A DNA stretch of 64,000 bases, taken from positions 402,351-466,350 of the forward strand of contig VXBA01003715.1 of the NCBI GenBank assembly GCA_013399895.1. Reading direction: 5' to 3'. Origin of the DNA: Serilophus lunatus. Lineage: Eukaryota > Chordata > Aves > Passeriformes > Eurylaimidae. Made by a program: the position numbers and the translations under genes. Numbering within the stretch: position 1 is the stretch's first letter; every line of letters begins with the position of its first letter. Positions 38,191 to 49,077 of the stretch are shown here, piece by piece. The notes below the pieces were generated by a model that saw only the letters and a list, made by a program, of their open reading frames with translations, searched no databases and had not been told where the DNA came from.

Positions 38191-39459
38191 ATCTATTACA
38201 TGAACTTACATATCTATAGATCCAACTGCTAAGTTTAAATTTCACAAGACAGTCTAATGGTTTAAATTTATACAAATCTATACTCTTTTTAAAAATCGTA
38301 CTAAATATTGCCAGTGGAACTGGCACAATTTTCTGATGCAGAATGTTTTGAGAGGTAGTGCTGCACAGGCTACAAAACTGCTCACTTCCAGCTAAACCCA
38401 AGTGTGAATCATCCTTACAGTATATAAAGAGAGAGCAGGGGGCTATGCCTCGCATGGTGGAGCAGGTACTTTTTGTAGTCCATAGGGAGCCCACACTGGA
38501 ACAGAAGTGTAAGGCGGAAAGAACAGCAGAGAAAAACCACTATGTCCTGCTGGGCCACTCACTGTCCTTGCCTCACTGAAGGGGCTGAATGTGACCTGCG
38601 GTAACAGAGAGGGGTCTAGAGGGAAAGAGTGCAATTGAGCTTGGGAGAGGTGGAGGAGAGATGTTGGTTTCATGCATGTCTTTTGTTTCCCTCTACTGAA
38701 ATCTGTAACCAAATACTTATTTCAGTTGGCCAATAACTTTCCCCAAATCAGGTCTATTTTCAGACCATTATGGTCATTGGCCTTTATCTAGCTTCTGAGG
38801 GGTTTTTTTACTATTTTCTCTCCTTCTTACTTGTCCCCTCCTGGTAAGTGGAGAGCCGTGTTATGATCCCATTAGTGAGAGATGCCTCTGCCTGAATCAA
38901 GCTGCAAACAAGTCCCTATGCTGAAATCACTAATACAGATTTTATATAATAGTAAATGTGATGTAGAGAGATAGAAAGAAATAGAAAAGAGGGCAGGGCA
39001 GGGAGGAGAGAAGGGGGAGGAGGAGAGAGAGAAAGATCAAGCAGAAGATAGTCACCACCCATGGATCCAATGTCATCACCTTGGTCCTTCTTCACCCATG
39101 GTGGAGATCCCAGTGTAATTCTTCTGGAGTTACCATCTTTATACAGTCCAAGTTCCAGGTAGTCACAGGGCACAGGTGGGATCACCATAACTTGGGGTGA
39201 TATGTGTATAAGTAGTTGCTGACTTTCCCACATTTTGCCACCATGAGAACTTTTGTCTGGATGTGTTAACTAGGATGTGCTAAATTCCTCCCTTTTGTGC
39301 TTGTCTCAACTCCCCACTTGTGATGGTATAGCTTATGGCAAGTTCCTTCTGTGGCCTTTACAATGTTTTCAGACAGGCAGCTTTTTTCTTAAAGTCCTTA
39401 CAAGGAGTAAGTGACCAACTAGGCGGGGTTTGGCTTCTATCCAGGGCCAACCCACCACA
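38183..39459 (+). mobile_element. Probable endogenous retrovirus solo LTR, plus strand
   Basis: The right end is ...GGCCAACCCACCACA, closing at 39459, the same type of 3' end as other avian LTRs. A TATA box, AGTATATAAAGAGAG, lies near 38420. At 38455-38520 and nearby, the minus strand shows units similar to the tandem ladder in the LTR at 26851-28000 (GTTCCAGTGTGGGCTCC next to CTATGGACTACA), so the two are related and opposite in orientation. The distance from TATA box to 3' end is about 1.0 kb here and about 0.95 kb in that relative. The left end (TGTAACAAATC at 38183) is inferred. A long purine tract occupies 38953-39043. No target-site duplication is clear. An alternative is two partial LTRs side by side. 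Confidence 0.55.
38953..39043 (+). repeat. Purine-rich tract (A/G)
   Basis: About 90 bases are nearly all A or G, with repeated GGGCAGGGCAGGGAGGAGAG and GGGGGAGGAGGAGAGAG motifs. It lies inside the probable LTR. Such tracts can form triplex DNA and are length-unstable. Confidence 0.85.
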
Positions 39460-39563
39460 GTAGTGGATTCAGATCATTCAAAATTAAAGCATGTTGTTGA
39501 ATGGCTGAGTGATAAAAATGAAAGATGAAATTTAGTGTTAACAGTGTTGATCAATGATCACAG

Positions 39564-40569
39564 TGTTATGGGTTTGATAATTGGGTTTTTCTGGTAGGAG
39601 GGGGGATGTTTGGGTTGTTTGCTTGTTCAAGCGGTAAAATCAATTTCTTTTTAGAAAGCTGAAAGAAAGCCGAAGCCTTGGAGTCCGTGGGACTTCTCCC
39701 ACCCATTCTCCCAGACGCTCGGGCTGTCTCCCCTCACATACCTAGGCTGGTGGCTCCGTGCTGTTCGGCACAGCTCGGCGTCTGCAGAGCAGCACCAGCA
39801 CAGTCCCTGTCATCCCGGGACTGGGTCCAGGACCATTCCCGCTGCTTCCCCGGAGTTTCCGCGCCAGCAGGCAAGGGGGCTGCGTTCCCCTCCGGCTTGG
39901 ATGCAGAGCGCTGGCAGCAGAGCAGCGTGGAGTGGGGCAAGGCTCTGGGACAGCTCACGCCACTCCCCGGTTCCTGCAGTGCATTTGTGGGCAGCAGCGG
40001 AGTGACGGGTGGTGGCGGAGTTCAGCTGCTTCCCGGCAGTAGCAAAGCAGCACAGGAGAGGCGGGCACTTGTTCCCTATGCCTCAGCCACCCAGTTCATG
40101 CAGTCCGGCGGCACATGGAGCCGCTCCTGCCATTTCTCCGATTTTCCTGTACGGCAGTGCAGGGGGTGAGCCCCGGGCTGGTGGCTGGTGCCCACGTCCC
40201 ACACTGCTGCAGTGGAGGCTTAGAGTGCGTGCAGGAGGGGTGGCCAGCGGCAGCAGCTGTCACAGAGCTTCTGCTCTATGGAGCGGGGTTGCCGCAGGCT
40301 GCAAGCATCCAGGGCTCGTGGCGTCTTCCTCCTCCATGCAGGAGGCTACACGGGATGACCAGCAGGACCCGTGCCGCAGCGACGGCAGAACACCACCCAG
40401 CTACAACAGTGTGTTATCTTTTCCCCTTGGGTTCCTGGCGGGAGGAAGCTTTTCACTGTTCGTCTTTCAGGGGCTCCGAGGACCGGGAAATACCATCCAT
40501 GCAGTGGCCTTCCCCTTTTCCCTTGCTCCTCAGCCTACCAGCCTGCTTGGAGGAGCAGTNAGCTGTTTT

Positions 40570-40604
<35 letters not shown>

Positions 40605-40755
40605 AGAATATTGTCGGGTCTGCTGTGTGTATTTGTTTAGTGCCTAGTGGGATTCTATAAGGTCTATAGAGCGCCAGGTAAATGAACTGTTAGCTGTTGT
40701 TGCTTCTATTCAGTCTTTTGTCACTGTTGTGCCCCCTAGTGGTAAAACCACCACA
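39564..40755 (+). mobile_element. GC-rich endogenous retrovirus LTR, plus strand (about 1.2 kb)
   Basis: The right end ...GTAAAACCACCACA at 40755, with about 75 bases before it, matches the minus-strand end of the element at 16675: both share the theme AACTGTT...TTCAGTCTT and GTGCCCCCTAGTG. The poly(A) signal has decayed to AATGAA at 40681-40686, and TATAAGG stands at 40656-40662. The interior from about 39675 to 40555 is GC-rich. It contains one ambiguous base (40560) and a run of 32 T. The left end at TGTTATGGG (39564) is inferred. Frames of up to 212 codons run through it, one reading straight into poly-phenylalanine from the T run. They have no retroviral motif and are not called. Confidence 0.6.
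40571..40602 (+). repeat. Poly-T run of 32
   Basis: Thirty-two consecutive T residues are followed at once by GCAG. The run lies within the GC-rich LTR. A homopolymer this long is rarely counted correctly in an assembly, and the N at 40560 just upstream suggests difficulty here. Confidence 0.95.
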
Positions 40756-43700
40756 CTGAGTGAAAAAGACAAAAAAAAGCCTAATAACAATTTTGGAATT
40801 GTTCACTCCTGCAGTTCAATATTAGATCCAAAGCAATAATTAAGAAACACAAATTTTTTACAACATATTCTGATGATTTATAACTGACTCTCTTGCAAAG
40901 AAAGTTGAGTCCCATCAACAGCTCAACTCTCCCAAATTAGGTCCACATTTTGGAATACAAATACATTTTAAAGGGTGGACATTCCAAAAGTAAATTCAGT
41001 TCAGGATTTCTGTAGCAAGTTTGTTCTAAACAAGGACAGCATTAGTTTTGTTTCTGATATGACAATGCACTTGTATGTGTTTGAGGCCTGTTTTATATCT
41101 GGGCCAGGCTATATGGTGAAATTACCTCTCCTGAAATGCATCGATAGTGATGTGATTCTTATGATTCACAATGTAGAGCTTGGACAGATTAAAAAACACA
41201 CTACCTAATGCAAAATATAGTGCTTTAAGGAGTGTAGTGATAAGGGAGAAAGGGACACAAACTATAAGTCAGCAATGAACTAAAAAAAATTGCCTATGAA
41301 TATTTTCTTAAACTGATTTGAATTTAAATATTTTATTTTGTTCCATTGAAAAGATTAATTTTGTTTCAGAATCAATTAGATCTAGCATACTTTTTCTTGT
41401 TAAATACTTAGTCAATTAAAAAAATTATTAAATATTTAATTAATTACTAAATATTAGAAAGTGCCAAACTCAAGATTTTCCAGAGAGGCAAAGAATTGAT
41501 TTTTCCATTAATTGTTTATTGCCAATATTGTTTATTGTCAAGAAAGTAACACTAGAAAACATCTGACAAATTTCGTAATTTGATGTGCTAATGAAAGCAG
41601 TTTAGTATTCCAGGAATTTACAGACTTATCTATCTTATCTATTTCTGATTCAAGGCAAATCACTACTATCTCCAGCTGTGTATTGATACCCTACTATACC
41701 CAGAATTATGCCTCCTTCCTCACCCTACATGCCAATTTATTTGTGTGACTACTCTTACCAGTTCTGCACTAAATTAATTATTTAGCTCAAAGATAGATGG
41801 AAAAAACAATCATCTGAACTGAAAGAGGGAAATACCCATTGGTGAGGAGATAATACAAACCAGCACATTGTATGGGGTAGTTAAGCCAATAAGATGGGTT
41901 AGTCATCTGATTGTGTCCCAAATCTTATCAGTGGCTCCTCCATTTCTTTTCAAAAACCAGACATAAATTACTGAATCATGCAGGTATATTTAGATGTTTA
42001 CTGATAGTCCAGATTTCAGACTGCTAATTAGAGGCATTTAAAAATAACTCCCTGGAGTCAGACATTCATTTAGTTTAGAGATTGCTGTTCCCAAACAAAT
42101 TATCATTTGTGTCTCAGTTTGGAGTAAAAGTTTTCAGTACAGAAAAAAAATCCCTCAAATCCCATAAGAAAGGAATTTCAAGCAAAGAAATACTGCTCTG
42201 AGAGAAAAAGATATAGAGGTTAGGCTCAGTGAATTAATGCAGTATCAGAGTGGCAGCTGTTTAGGAAATATTAAACAACAGGAAAAATAAATGACATCTG
42301 TGAATATATCAGCAAACAGACTCTGAGCCTGTTAACATTTACAAAAATTAAAGGTGCTACGTATCTCCAAAGCATACCACAAAATGCAAAGGGACAGGGC
42401 GACAGTAACCAAATAGTCTCACAATATGGCTAATTACACAGCATCTCTCCTGTGCCTGAGGTCCATGATTTCAAGCCCACCTAGTGTTTGGTAACACTAG
42501 TCATCTCAGTGCTGATGGCAGAACCAGGTCTGTGACAGCCTTTTAATCATAATGTTCCTGCAAAGGAAAATTAATTATCCTGTCTGGTTTGGGTTCCAGT
42601 GGAGAGGAAGGGACAGGACATGGCCTTGGACTGAGATTTTTTTAGGGGCTCCAAGGAAGCTACCACACTGCACACAAGAAGGTACATGCTCCACAGCAGG
42701 AGCGCAAAAATGAGATCTAAGAAGTGTAGCAGAGATGAAAACCCCTTTTAGGTAAATATATATCCCTTCTCAATATGTGCTTTACCATAGTCATGCAGTT
42801 ATGTGGTGAACAGAGAGGTAGGGCATTATTCACCTTTTTCATATGAGTGCTCTCTGACTATTACAAAAAAACTCTTTAATTGGTTTCCCAGCTGAGTCCT
42901 CGGAAGCCGTCTTGCACGAGAACTGAGTAACAAGCAGAACAATCTTCTTTAATCTTTCCTCTAATTCTAATATTTTGTTTAAAATGCATCTTTTCAGCAC
43001 AGGGGAATGAAGGCTGTCAGGTGGCTTTCACATGTGGTTCCTAGAAAAAACATAAATAAAATTTAAAAAAACATCCACCTTCCACCAATAATAAAGCCAT
43101 AAAAAAGTGTAACACTGCACACAGAAGTAGGTCCCATTATGCAAACGCATTGCAGAGCATCTTAATAGATGGGAGCCCCTCTGTCTCAGTCTATGTAATT
43201 ATAATGTACCGTATATAATTAAAATTAATGTAATTAAAACAGTCTCAGCACCAAATTCAATCATGTCACTCAAATGTTGCCCCTAGGCACACCAGAACTG
43301 GCACATCATTATTATGGAGAAGATAATCTCTATATTCCTTTAGATTAATAAAGAGCTGAAACTAAAAGAGAGTTAAAGGGTAAAAAAAGCAATGTTAAAA
43401 TTCTTCTTTTCATAAAATAAAAATGGTGCTTTTTATCTTAAGAGACACTCGGATCATAGAGATCTCTCTTTTAATGGATATATACAATAACTAGCAGGTT
43501 AAACATCCAGTAGGGCAAAAAACCCAACTGTTTAATCCTCTAATGTATTTCTGTATTACTAATGAAGATGATAAAATAATAATTCAACCATTAGTTCTGT
43601 TAGTAGAAAAGCCAGCAAAAGCTATACTTTATGATTCACTGTTAGATGAACCTCAGCATCATCAACTCTACACCACAGCCATTCTCTCCTCTCACCTACA

Positions 43701-45164
43701 TCCCATCTCTGTCATGCTCCTTGGCTGGGCAAAAAGCCCATGTGGCCCAGGACTGTAGGTGCCCTGCCAGCCACCTCCTCCCTCCTGCAATGGTACCCGA
43801 CAGGAGGACATACATTGAAGGTGAACATTTAGGATGAGAAATATAAACCTCCAAGCCTTCCAGCAGTCTTTCCAAGGAGGTAAAGTTGTCCACCAGAATA
43901 AAGGATGCAGATGCAAACTGGTACCACTATTCTGTAAGCACCTTTCCTTTGGAAACAAGGCTGAGAACACAGTCAAGGTGGCAAGTGGACACTTTGTGGG
44001 AGATCTATGGGGTACGAAAAGCCCCCACAAGGTTTTTAGGGCACATACAGATATACTGACAATTGCAGATGCTTCACATTTCAATGGAAGTGGTAAATGG
44101 ATGTTCCTGATCTTCATAAAAATTTTGATAGTATTTTCATAAAATAGCCCTGAAGTGTTTAATGTATGCAGGAATTCAAATGTCTTCCTGAAGGTTGTCT
44201 ATAATATTTCTGAGTTTGGAAAGTGATTTTATAAGAATACCCAAGTGTTTGCAGAAACAATGCTGATATTAAAGGTCCCGATACAAGTCTTGAACTTGAA
44301 ATCATCTTTCAAAGAAGCTCATAGTTATGTACTAGAATCTCAGCAATCATGAAAGACTGCATCCTATTAGTCCCTTGAGCACCATCAGTTTACACAGATG
44401 CTAAACATATATTACAGTGATAAAGTTTAACATTTCAAAAGTACTTTACATATTCAAAGCCTTTTGCAGTTTTTTCCTTGGCAAGTGTGTGGAAATAACT
44501 CTCTCTATCTTTGAGGATTCTGTGTAATACCTTCTATCTACAAGATTTCTTATTAATCCATTTCCAGTTAAGGCTGAACCTTATCAACACTGGAACAATA
44601 TTTCAGTTCAGCAGTGCTGCCCTCTTGTTGTGATAAGATTAATGCATTCCTGAGCGTGAAACTGAACAATTTCACAGGAGAGCTCATAATTTCACAGCTA
44701 TTTGGCCTCATGTTTTGTAACTGAAAATTATCTTAAATTACTAATATAGCCAAGTAACAATAAAGGCTCTAATTTTCACAGAACAATAGAAGTGCAATAT
44801 ATGGAATGTCTGGTCTTCTTTTTGTTAAAAATATGTATGCATTTCTGTGTTGGTTTTTGGTTTGGTTTTGTTGGGGGGTTTTTGTTGTGGGGTGGGGTTT
44901 TTTCTTGGGGAAAATTGGAAAAAAAACATAGCAGAAAGGGGAAAAAGAAAAGTAGAGCAAGTCCAGACTACAGGATATTTATATAATTTAGGTTGTTTTG
45001 AATGGCTAAACCTGAAAAATTTCATCATATAAATTTAAAAAATGGAATTGGGCAATCTCAGATACATTAACAGTTATTTTCCAGAAGAGGATAAGTGAGG
45101 TACCAGATGAAACCAGCTTATCTCTACAGAGAGTTATGGGGTGGGAGCTGAGAAAACATCGACC
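40756..45164. other. Anonymous AT-rich non-coding stretch
   Basis: No gene or known repeat recognised. An AT-rich inverted-repeat-like patch lies at about 41403-41456. A cluster of TAATTA motifs lies at 43196-43242. The moderately complex part at 43640-44110 gives overlapping frames of 60-141 codons on both strands without recognisable domains. A G-run cluster on the plus strand lies at 44873-44910. Confidence 0.5.
44873..44910 (+). other. Four G runs, possible G-quadruplex
   Basis: Runs of six, four, four and four G are separated by loops of 10, 1 and 9 bases within a G/T-rich patch (about 44848-44912). The first and last loops are long, so folding is possible but not assured. Confidence 0.5.
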
Positions 45165-45302
45165 CTGGGATTAGTTCACTTGCTTAAAGCATGGTGCTAA
45201 TAACAACAGAGTTGTAGATTCAATCTCTTACAGGCCATTCACTTAATGAATTCCCTTAATGATCCTTGTGGGTCCCTTCTGGCTCAGAATATTCTGTGAT
45301 GC
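45165..45302 (+). mobile_element. tRNA-Ile-derived SINE with CR1-like tail (TguSINE1-like)
   Basis: The head aligns with tRNA-Ile(AAT): TTAGTTCACTTGC in the A-box position, GCATGGTGCTAATAAC with the AAT anticodon loop, AGATTCAATCT in the B-box position, and AGGCCA at the acceptor end. The tail ATGATCCTTGTGGGTCCC leads to CTCAGAATATTCTGTGA and resembles the 3' end of a CR1 LINE, which would let CR1 machinery copy it. This architecture is that of TguSINE1 from zebra finch (from memory). Several A- and B-box positions are mutated and the extra stem pairs are lost, so it is a dead copy and not a tRNA gene. Confidence 0.85.
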
Positions 45303-46567
45303 AGTGTAACCTCAGTCTGGGAATGGATAGCCAAAGACAGCTGAAAGAGTTGTGAAGGGGACAGTGAGGAAGAGGAGCACAGATTGCTTTGTCAGACACG
45401 TCAAATCAATTTTGCCAGTAACCGGGTAAGGTTTTCCAGGAACATTTTTCACAGTAGTCAATCTCCTCTCTTTCCCAAGACTAGTAATATTTTGACATTT
45501 TCTCAATGACTTTCCTACATACAGGCTAGGGAAACCTGGTCCAGACAAAATTCTTACATAAAAACTATTACAGACTGCAAAACTAGCTGGAAAACTCTTA
45601 GCAGAAATTTAATATCATTAGTTCATGTCAAAATGGAAAGACATACTAAATGGGGGTATGCAGAGTTCTTTATTTGATCTTAATTAATATATTTTATTAG
45701 TTAATATATACATTAAAGACCTGAAAAGTAGGAGATTATTCTCACTAAATGAGTATATGATGTCACCCTGGAACATACCACTATGATGATAGACAGCAGC
45801 ATTAGATTTTAATACCATCTTGATAAATACAGAAAGAGACTGAAAAAAATAATGCAGTTCAGCAGGGGAGTGTATACATATAGAGCCAAGATTAATAAAT
45901 TGCATGACACAGAATCAGAAATTATTGCCTAAACAGCAGTTCTGCAGAAAAGATATGCAGTTTATGATGGATTACAAGGGGAACATAAACCAACATTGTC
46001 ACTCATTACAGAAAAGGCAAACTATACTAGAACAAGCCTACAAAGATATAGCTTGGCAAACACATGAATGTGTTTCTTGTAAAGCATATTTTAGTGCATT
46101 TGTGAACTGTACTTTTAACCTCTATGAATTCCTATGGAAAAAAGTATTTAAAACCTTTTTAATCACAACACAAAATTTTTACACACATGTAAAACATGCG
46201 GATTATTTTCTGGCTCATGCAGCATCAATTTATTTATTCACAAAACCTCCTCTAAAAAAATGCTACAGATAATGTGTTCAAAATTGTAAGATGTTTCCCT
46301 ATTGACTTCCATAGACTATTAAATTTGCATAGTTGGACATTTTAAAAGTTCATTTTCCTGATATGGTTTATACAGCATTCATTAAGAGGCCAGGAAATAA
46401 AACAGAAACAATAATTGTGATTGTCCCCTCCCAGCCTTGTTAGGAATAATTTCTCAGAGTATTATTGCACTCTAATTAGAATTTTGTAAATACAGATTAG
46501 TTTAAAAGACTGGAATACGTAAGCAATCTATAAGACTGATTAGAATTCCTGTTACTTGTTCCTGATA
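45303..46567. other. Anonymous AT-rich non-coding stretch
   Basis: No gene or repeat recognised between the SINE and the next CR1. A 122-codon plus-strand frame at 45904-46272 starts with an ordinary ATG but has no motif known to me and lies in AT-rich DNA, so it is not called. Confidence 0.5.
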
Positions 46568-47430
46568 ATCACAGACTCACAGAATATGCTGAGTTGGAAA
46601 GGACTCATAAGGATCAAGTCTAAGACCCGACCCTGCACAGGAGCAACCTCAAGAGTCTTACCATTTGCCTCAGAGTATCATCCAAATGCTTCCTAAGCTC
46701 TCGGGCTTGGTGACCTCTTCCCCAGGGAACCTGTTCAAGTGCCCAACCACCCTCTGGATGAAGAACCTTTTTCTAGTGTCTTACCTAAACCTCCCCTGAC
46801 ACAACTTCAGGCCATTCCCTCAGGTCCTGTCACTGGTCACTGCAGAGAAAAGATCAGTGCCCGCCCTTCCTTTTCCCCTCACAAGGAAGTTGTAAATTGT
46901 GATGAGGTCTCTCCTCAGTCTCCTCTTCTCCAGGCTGAACAGACAAAGTGCCCTCAGCCACTCTTCACGCAGCTTCCCCTCAGGGCTATTCACCGTCTTC
47001 ATTGCCCTCCTTTGGACACTCTCTGAGAGCTGAATATCTTCCTTATATTGCAGTGCCCAAAACTGCACACAGTATTCCAGGTGAGGCTGCATCAGTGCAG
47101 AGCAGAACAGCACAATACCCTCCCTCTACCAGCTGGTGATGCTTTGCCTGATGCCCTCCAGGACACGGCTGGCCCTCCTGGCTCCCAGGGCACTGCTGGC
47201 TTATATTCAACTTGCCATTGACTAGGACCCCCAAGTCCCATTCTGGACCACTGCTTTCCAGCACCTCATTTTCCAGAATGTATGAATATCCAGGGTTGCC
47301 GCATCCCAGGTACAGAATCTGGTACTTTCCCTTGGTGAACTTTATATGTGTGGTGATTGCCCAGTTCTCTAATTTGTTCAGGTGTCTCTGCAGGGCCTTC
47401 CTGCCTTTGAGAGAGTGGCACTCTATGTAA
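46568..47430 (-). mobile_element. CR1 LINE 3' portion, minus strand (about 0.86 kb)
   Basis: On the minus strand the fragment enters ORF2 just after the YADD-like box (KGRKALQRHLNKLENWAI), continues through EWDLGVLVNGKLNISQQC, SALMQPHLEYCVQFWALQYK, VQRRAMKTV and LCLFSLEKRRLRRDLITIYN, and ends with the CR1 3' end at the left (GTCCTTTCCAACTCAGC, then TTCTGTGAG). At 47430 it meets, head to head and with almost no spacer, the plus-strand CR1 piece. It is degenerate and inactive. Confidence 0.92.
46820..47113 (-). pseudogene. CR1 ORF2 C-terminal fragment
   Basis: A 97-codon open stretch carries the conserved CR1 C-terminal region HLEYCVQFWALQYKEDIQL, then SLEKRRLRRDLITIYNFL and DLFSAVTSDRT. This region follows the reverse transcriptase palm. 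Flanking frames are shifted, so no complete product is possible. Confidence 0.88.
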
Positions 47431-47460
47431 TAGAAAGATTAGAATGCATGGAGCTCACAG

Positions 47461-47862
47461 TTGGCAATGGCACAGTTGAGAGCCTCTAGGCAAGAATCAA
47501 GGGGCAAACAAAATGTGGATGTCATCATGGCAATCCGAGCTCATAGAGCTCCGAGCCAGGATGATGACAAATTATTCTTTGCTGGAGTATTCTTTGATGG
47601 ACACTTTGGACACTTCGGACACTTCCAACAGTCCTTGTCATTATGGGATTTCAACTTGCCAGAAATTAACTGGGAACGTCACACAGCTGGTACAACCAAG
47701 GCCAGAAGATTCCTAAAAAACCTGGATAACAACTTTATGGAACAGGTCCTAAAATGCTCTCAGAAAGACACCCTCCTTGATCTGCTACTTGTCAACATAA
47801 TGGATCTCATGAGCAAAGTGGAGATTGGTGGTCATCTTCGCTGCAGCAACCATAAAGTTTAA
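47461..47862 (+). pseudogene. CR1 ORF2 endonuclease fragment
   Basis: A 133-codon open stretch spans the later part of the apurinic-type endonuclease. Seen in order: AMAQLRASRQESRGKQ (family theme KLRASGLRIKGQ), LWDFNLPEINWE, TLLDLLLVNIMDL, and VEIGGHLRCSNHKV. The asparagine in SNH replaces a catalytic aspartate. It ends at a stop after HKV. Confidence 0.85.
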
Positions 47863-47894
47863 AATCTCTGTTGACAGGAAGAAAAGTGCCACCA

Positions 47895-48487
47895 AAACCT
47901 CACCTTCAAACATGAGGAGAGCAAACTTTAGGCTGCTAAGGAAATTAGTAGGTAAGGTTCACTGGGAAAATGTTTTTGCAGATGCTGAACTCCATCAGTG
48001 CTGATCATTTTTCAAACATCACCTGCTAAGGGCACAAGAGTAGGCCACTCCCAAATGTCAGAAATCAAGCAGGTGAGGCAGAAGGCCGGCTTGGCTGAAC
48101 AGGGTTGGAAATAAAGCAAAACAAAAAGAAGGTGTAAGCCCAGTGGAAGCAAGATCAAGTGGCTCAGGAAGAATTCAGAGATGCTGTTTGNAAACCTCAC
48201 CTTCAAACATGAGGAGAGCAAACTTTAGGCTGCTAAGGAAATTAGTAGGTAAGGTTCACTGGGAAAATGTTTTTGCAGATGCTGAACTCCATCAGTGCTG
48301 ATCATTTTTCAAACATCACCTGCTAAGGGCACAAGAGTAGGCCACTCCCAAATGTCAGAAATCAAGCAGGTGAGGCAGAAGGCCGGCTTGGCTGAACAGG
48401 GTTGGAAATAAAGCAAAACAAAAAGAAGGTGTAAGCCCAGTGGAAGCAAGATCAAGTGGCTCAGGAAGAATTCAGAGATGCTGTTTG
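47895..48487. repeat. Exact 296-bp direct duplication joined by one N (likely assembly artefact)
   Basis: Bases 47895-48190 and 48192-48487 appear identical over 296 positions, from AAACCTCACC to GATGCTGTTTG, with a single N at 48191 between them. CR1 is old and diverged here, so two identical neighbours ending exactly at an N fit two overlapping contigs placed end to end without merging. A genuine recent tandem duplication would not need the N. Confidence 0.93.
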
Positions 48488-48504
48488 CTGCTGTAGGGAG
48501 AAAA

Positions 48505-49077
48505 CTCATGTGGGCCAAAATTCAATTTTTGTTAAAACTGCCCAGAAATGTGGGGGACAAGAAAAAGAGTTTTTTCAAATATATTAATGGCAACAGGTAA
48601 CATAAAAATATCATTGGCCCATTACAGAATTAGGATGGTCATCTCACAAACAGGGACAAGGCAGAGATGTTTAATGTTTTCTTTGCCTCTCTCTTCAACA
48701 CAGATGAGGGAACAATGAGATCTCAGTCCCCTGAGCCGGAGGATCATGACTGAGAATTATGATCTCCAAATGGCCCCGAAATTTTGCAGANCTCATGTGG
48801 GCCAAAATTCAATTTTTGTTAAAACTGCCCAGAAATGTGGGGGACAAGAAAAAGAGTTTTTTCAAATATATTAATGGCAACAGGTAACATAAAAATATCA
48901 TTGGCCCATTACAGAATTAGGATGGTCATCTCACAAACAGGGACAAGGCAGAGATGTTTAATGTTTTCTTTGCCTCTCTCTTCAACACAGATGAGGGAAC
49001 AATGAGATCTCAGTCCCCTGAGCCGGAGGATCATGACTGAGAATTATGATCTCCAAATGGCCCCGAAATTTTGCAGA
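48505..49077. repeat. Exact 286-bp direct duplication joined by one N (likely assembly artefact)
   Basis: Bases 48505-48790 and 48792-49077 appear identical over 286 positions, from CTCATGTGGG to TTTTGCAGA, with one N at 48791. The arrangement is the same as that of the duplication 17 bases upstream, and the same explanation applies. Collapsing both would shorten the window by 584 bases. Confidence 0.93.

Noticed and set aside
40009..40647. 212-codon plus-strand open frame ending in a phenylalanine run
   Set aside because: It passes through an ambiguous base and the T32 run inside an LTR; parallel frames in the same stretch are equally open.
45165..45237. tRNA-Ile gene
   Set aside because: A- and B-box positions are mutated, stem pairing is lost and a CR1-like tail follows, so it is a SINE head.
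48012..48518. Two identical 69-codon minus-strand frames suggesting a duplicated gene
   Set aside because: They arise from the single-N false duplication and lie antisense to CR1.
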